Under the pieces are notes generated by a model. It was not told where the DNA came from and did no database searches. It was given only the letters and a program-made list of their open reading frames with translations. 64,000 bases of DNA from Streptomyces microflavus (GTDB lineage: Bacteria; Actinomycetota; Actinomycetes; Streptomycetales; Streptomycetaceae): the NCBI RefSeq assembly GCF_014650075.1, contig NZ_BMUG01000002.1:434001-498000 (forward strand), written 5' to 3'. Position numbers and translations under genes: made by a program. Positions 53,889 to 62,669 of the stretch are shown here, in pieces; the first letter of the stretch is position 1; each line of letters starts with the position of its first letter.

Positions 53889-54509
53889 TCGATCCGCCAC
53901 GGGCTACTGGCCCTCCTGGAGCGGGGGCCCCGTTACGGCTCCCAGCTCCGCACCGAGTTCGAGTCGCGCACCGGCTCCACCTGGCCCCTGAACGTCGGCC
54001 AGGTCTATACGACGCTGGGCCGCCTGGAGCGCGACGGCATGGTCGTGCAGGAGGGGGCCGACGAGGCCGGGCACGACCTCTACGCGATCACCGACGACGG
54101 CCGGGCCGAGCTGCGCAGCTGGTTCGGGACCCCGGTGGACCGCACCAGCCCGCCCCGCGACGAACTGGCCATCAAGCTCGCCATGGCCGTGGGGGCACCG
54201 GGTGTCGACATCCGTGATGTCATCCAGTCCCAGCGCCACCACACCCTCAAGGCCATGCAGGACTACACCCGGCTCAAGGCCCAGGCCCTCACCGATGTCC
54301 CGGCCAACCGGGACGAGGTCGCCTGGCTCCTCGTGGTGGAGCAGCTGATCTTCCAGGCGGAGGCCGAGGCCCGCTGGCTCGACCACTGCGAGTCGCGGCT
54401 CGTCCGCCTCGCCGAAGCCGCCGCCACCGACCCCTCGGCCGAGCCCGGCCCGGCGGCCACCCGGGGCCCGGCCCGGTCCCTGACCGGCCGCACGAAGGCC
54501 CGCCGCTGA
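53886..54509 (+). CDS. PadR family transcriptional regulator
   Basis: A 207-residue regulator. The winged helix is visible in MSIRHGLLALLERGPRYGSQ and LNVGQVYTTLGRLERDGMV, followed by a C-terminal helical dimerisation domain of the PadR type. ATG 53886 lies inside a palindromic operator, suggesting tight autorepression. It precedes an ABC transporter operon by 110 bases, and PadR proteins often repress such neighbours, so control of the transporter is likely. The last 30 bases of the gene are imperfectly duplicated just downstream. Confidence 0.92.
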   Translation: MSIRHGLLALLERGPRYGSQLRTEFESRTGSTWPLNVGQVYTTLGRLERDGMVVQEGADEAGHDLYAITDDGRAELRSWFGTPVDRTSPPRDELAIKLAMAVGAPGVDIRDVIQSQRHHTLKAMQDYTRLKAQALTDVPANRDEVAWLLVVEQLIFQAEAEARWLDHCESRLVRLAEAAATDPSAEPGPAATRGPARSLTGRTKARR

Positions 54510-54619
54510 GCCCGCCTGCCGTCCCCGGCCGCACGCACAAAAGCCCGCCGCCGAGCCCGCGCGTTTCCTGTTCCGCACTCCATGACCAGCGCGTTTCCGT
54601 CTAGGGGGAACCACCCACC

Positions 54620-55429
54620 ATGTCCCTGCCCGCCGCCACACCGCCGCCGCCGTCCCCCGGGACACCCGCAGGCGACCCCGTACTCGAACTGCGGGCGCTG
54701 ACCCGTACCCACGGCTCCGGCATCGCCGAGGTGCACGCCCTGCGCGGGATCAGCCTCTCGGTTTACCCGGGTGAGCTGGTCGCCGTGATGGGGCCCTCCG
54801 GCTCCGGCAAGTCCACCCTGCTGACCCTGGCCGGCGGGCTCGACAACGCCACCAGCGGCCAGGTCGTCATCGAGGGCCAGGACATCGCCTCCCTCGGCCG
54901 CAAGGGCGTCGCCGCCCTGCGCCGCCGCAGCGTCGGGTACGTCTTCCAGGACTACAACCTCATCCCCGCCCTGACCGCCGCCGAGAACATCGCGCTCCCC
55001 CGCGAACTCGACGGCGTCTCCGTGCGCAAGGCCCGCAAGGAAGCCCTCGCCGCACTGGCCGAGATGAAGCTGACCGAGATAGCCGACCGCTTCCCCGACG
55101 AGATGTCCGGCGGCCAGCAGCAGCGCGTCGCCATCGCCCGCGCCCTCGTCGGCGACCGGCGCCTCGTCCTCGCCGACGAGCCGACCGGAGCGCTCGACTC
55201 CGAGACCGGCGAGGCCGTCCTCGCCCTGCTGCGCACCCGCTGCGACCAGGGCGCGGCCGGGGTGATGGTGACCCATGAGCCCCGGTACGCGGCCTGGGCC
55301 GACCGGGTCGTCTTCCTCCGCGACGGTTCGATCGTCGACCAGACGCTGACCACCGGGGCCGAATCGCTGCTCGCGGCGGGAGCCACGGGAGCGGCCGGCA
55401 CCTCCGGATCCGCCGGGGCCGCCAAGTGA
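54620..55429 (+). CDS. ABC transporter ATPase, MacB/LolD type
   Basis: A 269-residue ATPase. Walker A MGPSGSGKSTLLTLAGG, Q-loop YVFQDYNLIPALTA, signature MSGGQQQRVAIARAL and Walker B RLVLADEPTGALDSET are all intact. The type is that of MacB/LolD exporters, which pair with FtsX-like permeases. ATG 54620 has GGGGGAA upstream. Its last codons overlap the permease start (GTGA, 55426-55429). Confidence 0.95.
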   Translation: MSLPAATPPPPSPGTPAGDPVLELRALTRTHGSGIAEVHALRGISLSVYPGELVAVMGPSGSGKSTLLTLAGGLDNATSGQVVIEGQDIASLGRKGVAALRRRSVGYVFQDYNLIPALTAAENIALPRELDGVSVRKARKEALAALAEMKLTEIADRFPDEMSGGQQQRVAIARALVGDRRLVLADEPTGALDSETGEAVLALLRTRCDQGAAGVMVTHEPRYAAWADRVVFLRDGSIVDQTLTTGAESLLAAGATGAAGTSGSAGAAK

Positions 55430-58284
55430 GCCTCTTCTCCGGATGGCGCGCCGCCCTCCGCATAGCCAGACGCGACGCGGTGCGGGCCAAGGGCCGCAGC
55501 GCCCTCGTCGTCGCGATGATCGCCCTGCCGGTCCTCGGTGTGACCGCCGCCGACCTGACGTACCGCAGCGCCCTGCCCACCCTGGCGGAGGAGCTGACGG
55601 CGGACCTGGGAGCGGCCGACGCCCTCTTCACGGATCAGGGGATGGGCCCGGTCCGGCTGGAACAGATGCCCGACGGCATCATGTGGCAGACGCCCGAGGA
55701 CGCCCCGGAGACGTTCCCCGACGACGAGCGGAAGCCCGTCGACGTACCGGCGACCTTCCCGAAGGGATCGCGCCACCTCACCGAGCAGTCCGTACCCGCC
55801 TCCGTGACGACCCGCCACGGCATCACCGACACCCAGATCACCGAACTGAGCGTCGCGGACCCGCTGCTGCGCGGCCGGGTCGAGCTGACCGACGGCGCCT
55901 ACCCGCGGGCCAAGGACGAGATCGCGGCGACCGAGGCCTTCATCGAGGCGTCCGGGCTCTCCATCGGCGACCGCGTCACCGTGCGCGGCCCCGAGCAGGT
56001 CTACACCCTCACCGGTGCGGTGGAGCTGCCCGCCGAGCTGGAGGCGAGGTCCCTGTTCGCCGTGCCCGGCGCGGTCATCGCCCCGTGGCAGAAGACCTCG
56101 GACGGCGACAAGGAGATCCTGCCACCCCAGGTGAGCAACCTGCAGTGGCTGGTCCAGGGCCCGCCCGGAGCGGGCGTGACCTGGCAGGACGTGCTCGCCG
56201 CCAATGAGAAGGGCGTGGTGGTACGGGCCCGTCAGGTCGCCCTGGACCCGCCGCCGGACTCCGAGGTCCCCATGGCCGCGCACATGCAGGGCTGGGAGAC
56301 CGACAACGCGGAGCTGACCGCGGCCGCCCTCACCGTGGCCGCCATGGCCGTACTGGAGATCGTGCTGCTGGCCGGTCCGGCGTTCGCCGTGGGCGCCCGC
56401 CGTTCGCGCCGGCAGCTGGGCCTGGTCGGTTCGTGCGGCGGCACCCGGGGCCAGGTCCGGGCCGTGGTGCTCGCGGGCGGTGCGGTGCTCGGCGGGGTCG
56501 GCGCCGTCGCCGGGGTCGGGGCCGGGTTCGGTCTCACCGTTCTGTTCCGCCCGATGATCGAGGACTTCACCGGCAACCGCTTCGGCGAACTGACCGTCCG
56601 GCCCTGGGAGATCCTCGCCATCGCCGTACTCGGCCTGGTCACCGGTGTCCTCGCCGCACTCGCCCCGGCGATCGTGGCGGGCCGCCAGTCGATCCTGGAG
56701 TCGCTCACCGGGCACCGCGGCACCCGCCGCAGCTCCCGGGTGCTGCCGATCGTCGGCTCCGTCGTGCTCGCGGGCGGCATCGCCGTCGCGGTGTACGGAG
56801 GTGTCAGCGGCAACACCACCCTGGTCGCGGGCGGTTCCGTCCTCGCCGAACTGGGCCTCCTCGGCTGCATCCCGGTGATCGTCGGCTTCCTCGGCCGGCT
56901 CGGCCGCCGGCTGCCGCTGACGCCCCGCATCGCCCTGCGCGACGCGGCCCGCAACCGGGGCCGTACCGCCCCCGCCGTCGCCGCCGTGATGGCGGCCGTC
57001 GCGGGCAGCGTCGCCATCGCCACGTACACCAGCAGCAGCGCCGCCGAGAACGACTACGACCACCAGCCCAACCTCACCGCGGGCACCGCGGCGCTGATGA
57101 CCTTCGACACCACCAAGAAGGCCGATCTGCCCCGCGCACGGGCCGCCGTCGAGCAGAACTACCCCGTCAGCGGCGGGCGCACCGACCTCGGGCGGCTCTG
57201 GGCGGGCAGCGACTGCTCGGTGTACTACGAGGAGGAGAACGGCTGCGGGACCCTCGACATCGTCAAGCCCACCGGAAAGGCCCACTCCTGCCCCCTGAAG
57301 GGCAAGGGCGCCAAGGAGCTCGCCCTGCGGATCTCGGCCGACGAGCACAAGCGGCTGATGAACTCCCCCGCCTGCGTGGACGAGAGCTCCACCATGGTCG
57401 CGTTCGGCACCGACGAGAACAAGATCGTCATCGGGGACGCGGCCCTGCTCACCTCGTACGTGAAGCTCGACGACCCGGCGGCGGCGAAGGCCCTCGCGGA
57501 GGGCACACCCGTCCTGCTCAACTCGGCGTACGCGAAGGACGGCGAGGTCACCCTCAAGGCCGTCCACACCTACAACGAGCGCGACAAGAAAATGCGCGCC
57601 CTGCACCCCGGCAAGGCCCGCACCACCACGGACCGGCTGAAGGTGTACGTCGCCCCGGACCGCTACGCGTCGACCCCGGGCATCCGGATGGTCATGCCGC
57701 AGCGGACCGCGGACCGGCTCGGCCTGCACTCCGAGGAGTACGGCAGCATCTACACCCTCAACCGCGAGCCGACGGACGCCGAGCGGCAGGGGGCCGACGC
57801 GGCGATCGAGCAGGCAGGCAACCGCGCGTACGTGATGACGGCGAACCCCGAGCGGCAGGGGGACGACGAGGCGGTCCTGCTGATCCTCGCCCTCTTCGCC
57901 GGTGTCGTGACCCTGGGCGCCGCGGCCATCACGACCGGTCTCTCCAAGGCCGACGCGGAGGCCGACCTCACCACGCTCAGCGCGGTGGGCGCGCCCCCGG
58001 GCGTACGGCGCTCGCTCACCGGCTTCCAGTGCCTGGTCGTCGCTCTGACCGGGGTGCTGCTGGGGACGGCGGCGGGGATCGTGCCCGCGGTCGCGCTGCG
58101 CCTGACCGACCTGCGCGAAGCCCTGGCGGACATGCGGGCGGATCCGATGGAGTCGGCGTACACCCCGATCGTGCTGCCCTGGGAGACGATCGCCCTGCTG
58201 GCCGTGGTCGTCCCGGTGCTGGCCGGGCTGCTCGCCGCCGCACTCACCAGCTCCCGGCTGAAGCTGGCCCGACGCGCGGGGTAG
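55426..58284 (+). CDS. FtsX-like ABC transporter permease (MacB type, large)
   Basis: A 952-residue permease with two FtsX halves. An N-terminal helix (SALVVAMIALPVLGVTAADL) is followed by a large extracellular domain, then three helices (about 300-440). A second extracellular domain and a second set of three helices near the C-terminus complete it (LAVVVPVLAGLLAAALTSSRL). With the preceding ATPase it forms a mechanotransmission-type transporter that may expel a peptide or antibiotic or act in envelope stress; the substrate is unknown. The start is GTG 55426, coupled to the ATPase. Confidence 0.92.
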   Translation: MSLFSGWRAALRIARRDAVRAKGRSALVVAMIALPVLGVTAADLTYRSALPTLAEELTADLGAADALFTDQGMGPVRLEQMPDGIMWQTPEDAPETFPDDERKPVDVPATFPKGSRHLTEQSVPASVTTRHGITDTQITELSVADPLLRGRVELTDGAYPRAKDEIAATEAFIEASGLSIGDRVTVRGPEQVYTLTGAVELPAELEARSLFAVPGAVIAPWQKTSDGDKEILPPQVSNLQWLVQGPPGAGVTWQDVLAANEKGVVVRARQVALDPPPDSEVPMAAHMQGWETDNAELTAAALTVAAMAVLEIVLLAGPAFAVGARRSRRQLGLVGSCGGTRGQVRAVVLAGGAVLGGVGAVAGVGAGFGLTVLFRPMIEDFTGNRFGELTVRPWEILAIAVLGLVTGVLAALAPAIVAGRQSILESLTGHRGTRRSSRVLPIVGSVVLAGGIAVAVYGGVSGNTTLVAGGSVLAELGLLGCIPVIVGFLGRLGRRLPLTPRIALRDAARNRGRTAPAVAAVMAAVAGSVAIATYTSSSAAENDYDHQPNLTAGTAALMTFDTTKKADLPRARAAVEQNYPVSGGRTDLGRLWAGSDCSVYYEEENGCGTLDIVKPTGKAHSCPLKGKGAKELALRISADEHKRLMNSPACVDESSTMVAFGTDENKIVIGDAALLTSYVKLDDPAAAKALAEGTPVLLNSAYAKDGEVTLKAVHTYNERDKKMRALHPGKARTTTDRLKVYVAPDRYASTPGIRMVMPQRTADRLGLHSEEYGSIYTLNREPTDAERQGADAAIEQAGNRAYVMTANPERQGDDEAVLLILALFAGVVTLGAAAITTGLSKADAEADLTTLSAVGAPPGVRRSLTGFQCLVVALTGVLLGTAAGIVPAVALRLTDLREALADMRADPMESAYTPIVLPWETIALLAVVVPVLAGLLAAALTSSRLKLARRAG

Positions 58285-58405
58285 CCGCATCCCCTGGACC
58301 CTTCCGGTGCCCCCGATGAGGCTTCCGGTGCCCCCGGAGACGGTGGATCATCCGTTTCCGGGGGCACCAACGTGGTGTACGGCACGTGTGCGAGACAATG
58401 GCGGC

Positions 58406-58954
58406 ATGGAAATGCCGAGGAATGACCGGTCGCAGGAGCACCCGCAGGTCCTTGTAGTGGGCCAGGACGGAATGGCTATCGGCGGCGGTGCCAGTGACGA
58501 CGAGTCGCGCGAGGTCCCGGTGACGGAAATGGTCGAACAGCCCGCGAAAGTCATGCGCATCGGCAGCATGATCAAGCAGCTTCTGGAGGAGGTCAGGGCG
58601 GCTCCTCTCGACGAGGCGAGCCGGGTGCGGCTCAAGGAGATCCACGCCAGCTCCGTCAAGGAGCTGGAGGACGGCCTCGCGCCGGAGCTGGTGGAGGAGC
58701 TGGAGCGGCTCTCGCTGCCGTTCACCGAGGAGTCGGTGCCCTCCGAGGCCGAGCTGCGGATCGCGCAGGCTCAGCTGGTGGGCTGGCTGGAGGGCCTCTT
58801 CCACGGCATCCAGACGGCGCTGTTCGCCCAGCAGATGGCGGCCCGCGCACAGCTGGAGCAGATGCGCCGCGCACTGCCGCCCGGGATGACCCACGAGGAC
58901 GAGGAAGGCGGCGGGGACCCGCACGGTCCGATCCGTTCGGGCCCGTACCTGTAG
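58406..58954 (+). CDS. bpa: Bacterial proteasome activator (Bpa) homologue
   Basis: A 182-residue protein of the DUF2587/Bpa family. The four-helix core is visible as PAKVMRIGSMIKQLLEEVRA, then KEIHASSVKELEDGLAPEL and LRIAQAQLVGWLEGLFHGIQ (quoted in parts). It ends GPIRSGPYL, close to the C-terminal Gly-Gln-Tyr-Leu that docks mycobacterial Bpa into the 20S proteasome. Bpa forms rings that open the proteasome without ATP. ATG 58406 is taken as the family start. Proteasome genes are not in this window. A strong terminator follows. Confidence 0.9.
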   Translation: MEMPRNDRSQEHPQVLVVGQDGMAIGGGASDDESREVPVTEMVEQPAKVMRIGSMIKQLLEEVRAAPLDEASRVRLKEIHASSVKELEDGLAPELVEELERLSLPFTEESVPSEAELRIAQAQLVGWLEGLFHGIQTALFAQQMAARAQLEQMRRALPPGMTHEDEEGGGDPHGPIRSGPYL

Positions 58955-58977
58955 CCGTATCCGACCGCAGCGAACCG

Positions 58978-59017
58978 GCGGGGCCCGGCACACATCACGG
59001 TGTGTGCCGGGCCCCGC
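58978..59017. terminator. Bidirectional terminator between bpa and the quinone oxidoreductase
   Basis: A perfect 16-bp stem (GCGGGGCCCGGCACAC and GTGTGCCGGGCCCCGC) with an 8-base loop, between two convergent genes. Confidence 0.88.
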
Positions 59018-59035
59018 TGTGTACGTTCTCCCTGC

Positions 59036-60022
59036 TCACGCGCCCGGCGCGACCAGCAGCACCTTGCCGATGTGGGAGCTGGACTCGAGCACGCGGTGCG
59101 CCTCGGCGGCGTCCTCCATGGGCACCGTACGGTCCACCACGGGCCGGACCACCCCGTCGGCGATCAGCGGCCACACATGCTCGCGTACGGCGGCGATGAT
59201 GGCGGCCTTCTCGCCGAGCGGGCGGCCCCGCAGGGAGGTCGCGGTGACGGCGGCCCGCTTGGTCAGCAGGGCACCGAGGTTCAGCTCGCCCTTCGCACCG
59301 CCCTGGAGGCCGATGATCGCCAGGCGGCCGTTGACGGCGAGCGCCTTCACGTTCCGGTCCAGGTACTTGGCGCCGACGATGTCCAGGATGACATCCGCCC
59401 CCGCCCCGTCGGTCGCCTTCTCCAGCTCCGCCACGAAGTCCTGCTCGCGGTAGTCGATGAGGATGTCGGCGCCGAGCGCCGCGCACTCGGCGAGCTTCTG
59501 CGGGCTGCCCGCCGTGACCGCCACCCGGGCGCCGACCGCCTTCGCCAGCTGGATCGCCATCGTGCCGATACCGCTGGAACCGCCGTGGACGAGGAGGGTC
59601 TCACCGGGGCGCAGGTGGGCGACCATGAAGACGTTCGACCAGACGGTCGCGGTCACCTCGGGCAGCGCGGCCGCCGCCGCCAGATCGACGCCGTCCGGTA
59701 CGGGGAGGAGCTGGCCCACCGGTACGGCGACCTTCTCCGCGTATCCGCCGCCCGACAGCAGCGCGCACACGGCGTCGCCGACCGCCCAGCCGGTCACGCC
59801 GGGACCGATCGCCGCGATCCGGCCCGCGCACTCCAGACCTGGGTAGGGGGACGCACCGGGCGGCGGGTCGTAGAAGCCCTGCCGCTGGAGGACATCGGCA
59901 CGGTTGACGGCGCTGGAGACGACCTCGACGAGGACCTCGCCGTCGCCGGGTACGGGATCGGGCACCTCGGCCCAGACGAGCGCCTCGGGGCCACCGGGTT
60001 CGGGGATCGTGATCGCATGCAT
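59036..60022 (-). CDS. NAD(P)H quinone oxidoreductase (zinc-less MDR family)
   Basis: A 328-residue medium-chain dehydrogenase/reductase. The N-terminal catalytic domain includes RADVLQRQGFYDPPPGASPY. The Rossmann motif is LVHGGSSGIGTMAIQLAKAV. It lacks the zinc-ligand Cys residues of alcohol dehydrogenases, which places it with the PIG3/QorA-type quinone reductases. It probably reduces quinones with NADPH. Convergent with bpa. Confidence 0.9.
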   Translation of the reverse strand: MHAITIPEPGGPEALVWAEVPDPVPGDGEVLVEVVSSAVNRADVLQRQGFYDPPPGASPYPGLECAGRIAAIGPGVTGWAVGDAVCALLSGGGYAEKVAVPVGQLLPVPDGVDLAAAAALPEVTATVWSNVFMVAHLRPGETLLVHGGSSGIGTMAIQLAKAVGARVAVTAGSPQKLAECAALGADILIDYREQDFVAELEKATDGAGADVILDIVGAKYLDRNVKALAVNGRLAIIGLQGGAKGELNLGALLTKRAAVTATSLRGRPLGEKAAIIAAVREHVWPLIADGVVRPVVDRTVPMEDAAEAHRVLESSSHIGKVLLVAPGA

Positions 60023-60120
60023 GGCCGCGAGGCTACTCCCGTCGCTGCCCGCCCGCGTGGCTTCAGGGGCGGCTTTCCGCGCGGCTCCCCGGGGTCAGCG
60101 GGGCCGCGCGGCTTCCCGGA

Positions 60121-61209
60121 TCAGGGGCGGTGGTGCGGCAGGTGGGGCAGGGAGGGGCCGGACGGGCCGGAGCCGGGGGGCGGGGTGGCCCGCACGATGG
60201 TGATGACCCGGTCCGTCAGCTGCAACGGGCTGGCCGCCGGATCGTCGTAACCGAGCAGCCGGTGCCCGCGCAGCACACTGACGACCAGGTCGTCGGTCTC
60301 CCGGACGCTCTTGCCCACCTCGGCCTTTATCACCGGCCGTTCGACGAGATCGAGGCCACTGCCCTGCTGGATCAGGTCCTCCATCACCGTGCCCGCGCTC
60401 GGGCTGAGGACGGAGAGACCGAGCAGCCGTCCGGCGGCACTCGCACTGGTGATCACCGCGTCGGCACCGGACTGCCGCAGCAGCGGAGCGTTCTCCTCCT
60501 CGCGGACCGCCGCCACGATCTTCGCCCCGCGGTTCAGCTGACGCGCGGTCAGCGCGACCAGCACGGCGGTGTCGTCGCGCTGGGTGGCGATGATGATCTG
60601 ACGCGCCTTCTGGAGCTCGGCCCGCAGCAGCACATCGCTGCGGGTCGCGTCGCCGAGTACGCCGGTGAAGCCCTCGGCGTTGGCGACCTCGATCACCTTG
60701 GAAGCCGGATCGACGATGACGATCTGCTCCTTCGACAGGCCGGTGGCGCAGAGTGTCTGGATCGCCGAACGGCCCTTGGTGCCGAAGCCGACGACGACGG
60801 TGTGGTCACGCAAGTTGGCTCTCCAACGCTTCAGCCGGAAGTCCTCGCGGGTCCGTTCCGTGAGGACCTCAAGAGTGGTGCCGACCAGGATGATCAGGAA
60901 CATCACACGCAGCGGTGTCACGAGCACCACGTTGATCAGCCGGGCTCCGGCGCTGTACGGGGTGATGTCGCCGTACCCGGTGGTGGAGAGGGTGACCGTG
61001 GCGTAGTAGACCGCGTCCAGCAGATCGACCTCGCCGTCGGCGTTGTCGTTGTAGCCCGCCCGGTCGAGCCAGACGATCAGCACCGTCGCGGCCAGCACGA
61101 GCAGCGCCATCAGCAGCCGTTTGCCGACCTGCCGCGCCGGACCGTGGGTGACCCGGCGGGGGAGCATCACCCGCGTCGGTACGACATGTTCGTCGGCCCG
61201 CCTGGCCAT
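60121..61209 (-). CDS. Two-helix potassium channel with RCK (TrkA-N) domains
   Basis: A 362-residue protein. Helix 1 (LLMALLVLAATVLIVWL), pore helix and selectivity filter TLSTTGYGDITP, helix 2 (LINVVLVTPLRVMFLIILVG), then an RCK-N Rossmann fold (HTVVVGFGTKGRSAIQTL, GDATRSDVLLRA) and an RCK-C part (VKAEVGKSVRETDD-like). A Pro/Ser tail ends it. It is probably a ligand-gated K+ channel like MthK. ATG 61209 is chosen because the leader is then short; a parS lies 18 bases before the start. Confidence 0.9.
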   Translation of the reverse strand: MARRADEHVVPTRVMLPRRVTHGPARQVGKRLLMALLVLAATVLIVWLDRAGYNDNADGEVDLLDAVYYATVTLSTTGYGDITPYSAGARLINVVLVTPLRVMFLIILVGTTLEVLTERTREDFRLKRWRANLRDHTVVVGFGTKGRSAIQTLCATGLSKEQIVIVDPASKVIEVANAEGFTGVLGDATRSDVLLRAELQKARQIIIATQRDDTAVLVALTARQLNRGAKIVAAVREEENAPLLRQSGADAVITSASAAGRLLGLSVLSPSAGTVMEDLIQQGSGLDLVERPVIKAEVGKSVRETDDLVVSVLRGHRLLGYDDPAASPLQLTDRVITIVRATPPPGSGPSGPSLPHLPHHRP

Positions 61210-61226
61210 CGCGTCCTGGCCGGGAA

Positions 61227-61240
61227 GTTTCACGTGAAAC
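61227..61240. other. parS: parS site 4, inside the 3' end of moeA
   Basis: A perfect GTTTCACGTGAAAC with A flanks on both sides. On the minus strand its bases encode the last residues of MoeA and the stop (TTC ACG TGA). It is also 18 bases upstream of the K+-channel start. Confidence 0.94.
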
Positions 61241-62669
61241 ACCCTTCCGTCCACGGCGTCGCCGGGGCCCATGGGAGATCCAGAATCTCCACCTCGGTGC
61301 CGGACCGTACCCCGCCGGCCGGTACGACAGCCAGTCCGTCCGCCGCGGCGATCCCGCGCAGCATGGCCGGGCCGTTGTACCGCAGGGGCGCCACATGGTC
61401 CCGGCCGCCCGCACGGCCCGCGCGGTGGACCACGGGGACGAGGCGGGTGTCGTGCGGATGTCCGGGCACGTCGGCGTGGACGAGCGCCCGGTACGCGTCC
61501 TGGGCCGGGCGGCCCGCGAGCCCCGCGAGGAGCGGTTCGGCGAGCGTCAGCAGCCCCGATACGGCGGCGAGCGGGTTGCCGGGCAGCCCGACCAGGTGGG
61601 GCCCGTCCGGGGAGAGCCGCGCCAGCAGCATGGGGTGGCCGGGGCGTACGGCGACACCGTCCACGAGCAGCTCGGCGCCGAGGGCGGCCAGGACCGGGTG
61701 CACATGGTCGACCGGGCCCGAGGCGGTCCCGCCGGTGGTGACGATCAGGTCGGCGTCGGAGGAGGTGAGGGCCTCACGCAGGGCCTCCGCGTCGTCCCCG
61801 AGGCGGCGGGGGCCGGAGACCTCGGCGCCCAGGGCCCGCAGCCAGGGGCCGAGCATGGGGCCGAGGGCGTCACGGATCAGGCCGTCGTGCGGGAGGCCCG
61901 CGGCGAGGAGTTCGTCGCCGAGTACGAGGACGTCGACGCGGGGGCGGGGGACGGCGGGCAGGGCGTCGTACCCGGCGGCCGCGGCGAGCCCGAGCACCGC
62001 AGGGGTGACGACCGTGCCGGCCGGGACCAACCGGTCGCCCGAGCGGCACTCCTGGCCCCGGGGGCGGATGTCCTGGCCGGTGACGACGGGCCGCCGGGTG
62101 GAGACCAGCGCCCTGGCCTCGTCGACCTGGGCGTGCTCGCTGCGGATGACCGCGGTGGTGTCGGCGGGGGTGCGGGCTCCGGTGGCGATCCGTACGGCGG
62201 TGCCGTCGGGAAGGCGGGTGGCGGTGGGGCTCTCCCCGACCCCCGCGAGCAGGCTCACGCCCTCCTCGTACGTCCAGGGGCCCGGCCCGGCGACGGCCCA
62301 GCCGTCCATGGCGGAGGTGTCGAAGGACGGCAGGTCGGTGAGGGCGGCGAGCGGTTCGGCGAGTACATGGCCCAGGGCTCGGTCGAGCGGCAGCCGGACC
62401 ACGGCGAGCGGCCCGCCCCGCCCGGCCCGCGCGGCTACGGCCCGCGCGCGGTCCCAGAGGAGGTCCGGGGTGGGGGAGACGGGGACCGGGGGAGTTGGGT
62501 GCGGGGTGGGGTCCTGGTGCTCTCTGCGGTCCTGGTGCTCGCTGCGGTTCTGGTTGCGTGGCACCTGATCGCCCGCCTGATCGTCAGCTCGGTTACGCGC
62601 CCGGTTCCGGCCCCCGACCAGCGCCAGCGCCTGTTCGACGGCCAGCTCTTCGGCGTCGTCGCCGGTCAT
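61230..62669 (-). CDS. moeA: Molybdopterin molybdenumtransferase
   Basis: A 479-residue enzyme that inserts molybdate into molybdopterin. MoeA blocks include FDTSAMDGWAV, AVRIATGARTP, VDVLVLGDELL and the MoCF motif VTTGGTASGPVDH. The N-terminus has an extra polar stretch of about 45 residues (NRADDQAGDQVPRNQNRSEH) with repeated Gln/Asn/Arg/His. ATG 62669 overlaps the MobA-like gene's stop by 4 bases. The last three codons plus stop lie in a parS site. Confidence 0.93.
   Translation of the reverse strand: MTGDDAEELAVEQALALVGGRNRARNRADDQAGDQVPRNQNRSEHQDRREHQDPTPHPTPPVPVSPTPDLLWDRARAVAARAGRGGPLAVVRLPLDRALGHVLAEPLAALTDLPSFDTSAMDGWAVAGPGPWTYEEGVSLLAGVGESPTATRLPDGTAVRIATGARTPADTTAVIRSEHAQVDEARALVSTRRPVVTGQDIRPRGQECRSGDRLVPAGTVVTPAVLGLAAAAGYDALPAVPRPRVDVLVLGDELLAAGLPHDGLIRDALGPMLGPWLRALGAEVSGPRRLGDDAEALREALTSSDADLIVTTGGTASGPVDHVHPVLAALGAELLVDGVAVRPGHPMLLARLSPDGPHLVGLPGNPLAAVSGLLTLAEPLLAGLAGRPAQDAYRALVHADVPGHPHDTRLVPVVHRAGRAGGRDHVAPLRYNGPAMLRGIAAADGLAVVPAGGVRSGTEVEILDLPWAPATPWTEGCFT

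Noticed and set aside
54952..58290. A 1,112-codon open frame antisense to the FtsX-like permease
   Set aside because: Low-complexity Arg/Gly/His-rich shadow with no recognisable motif; the sense strand gives a good permease.
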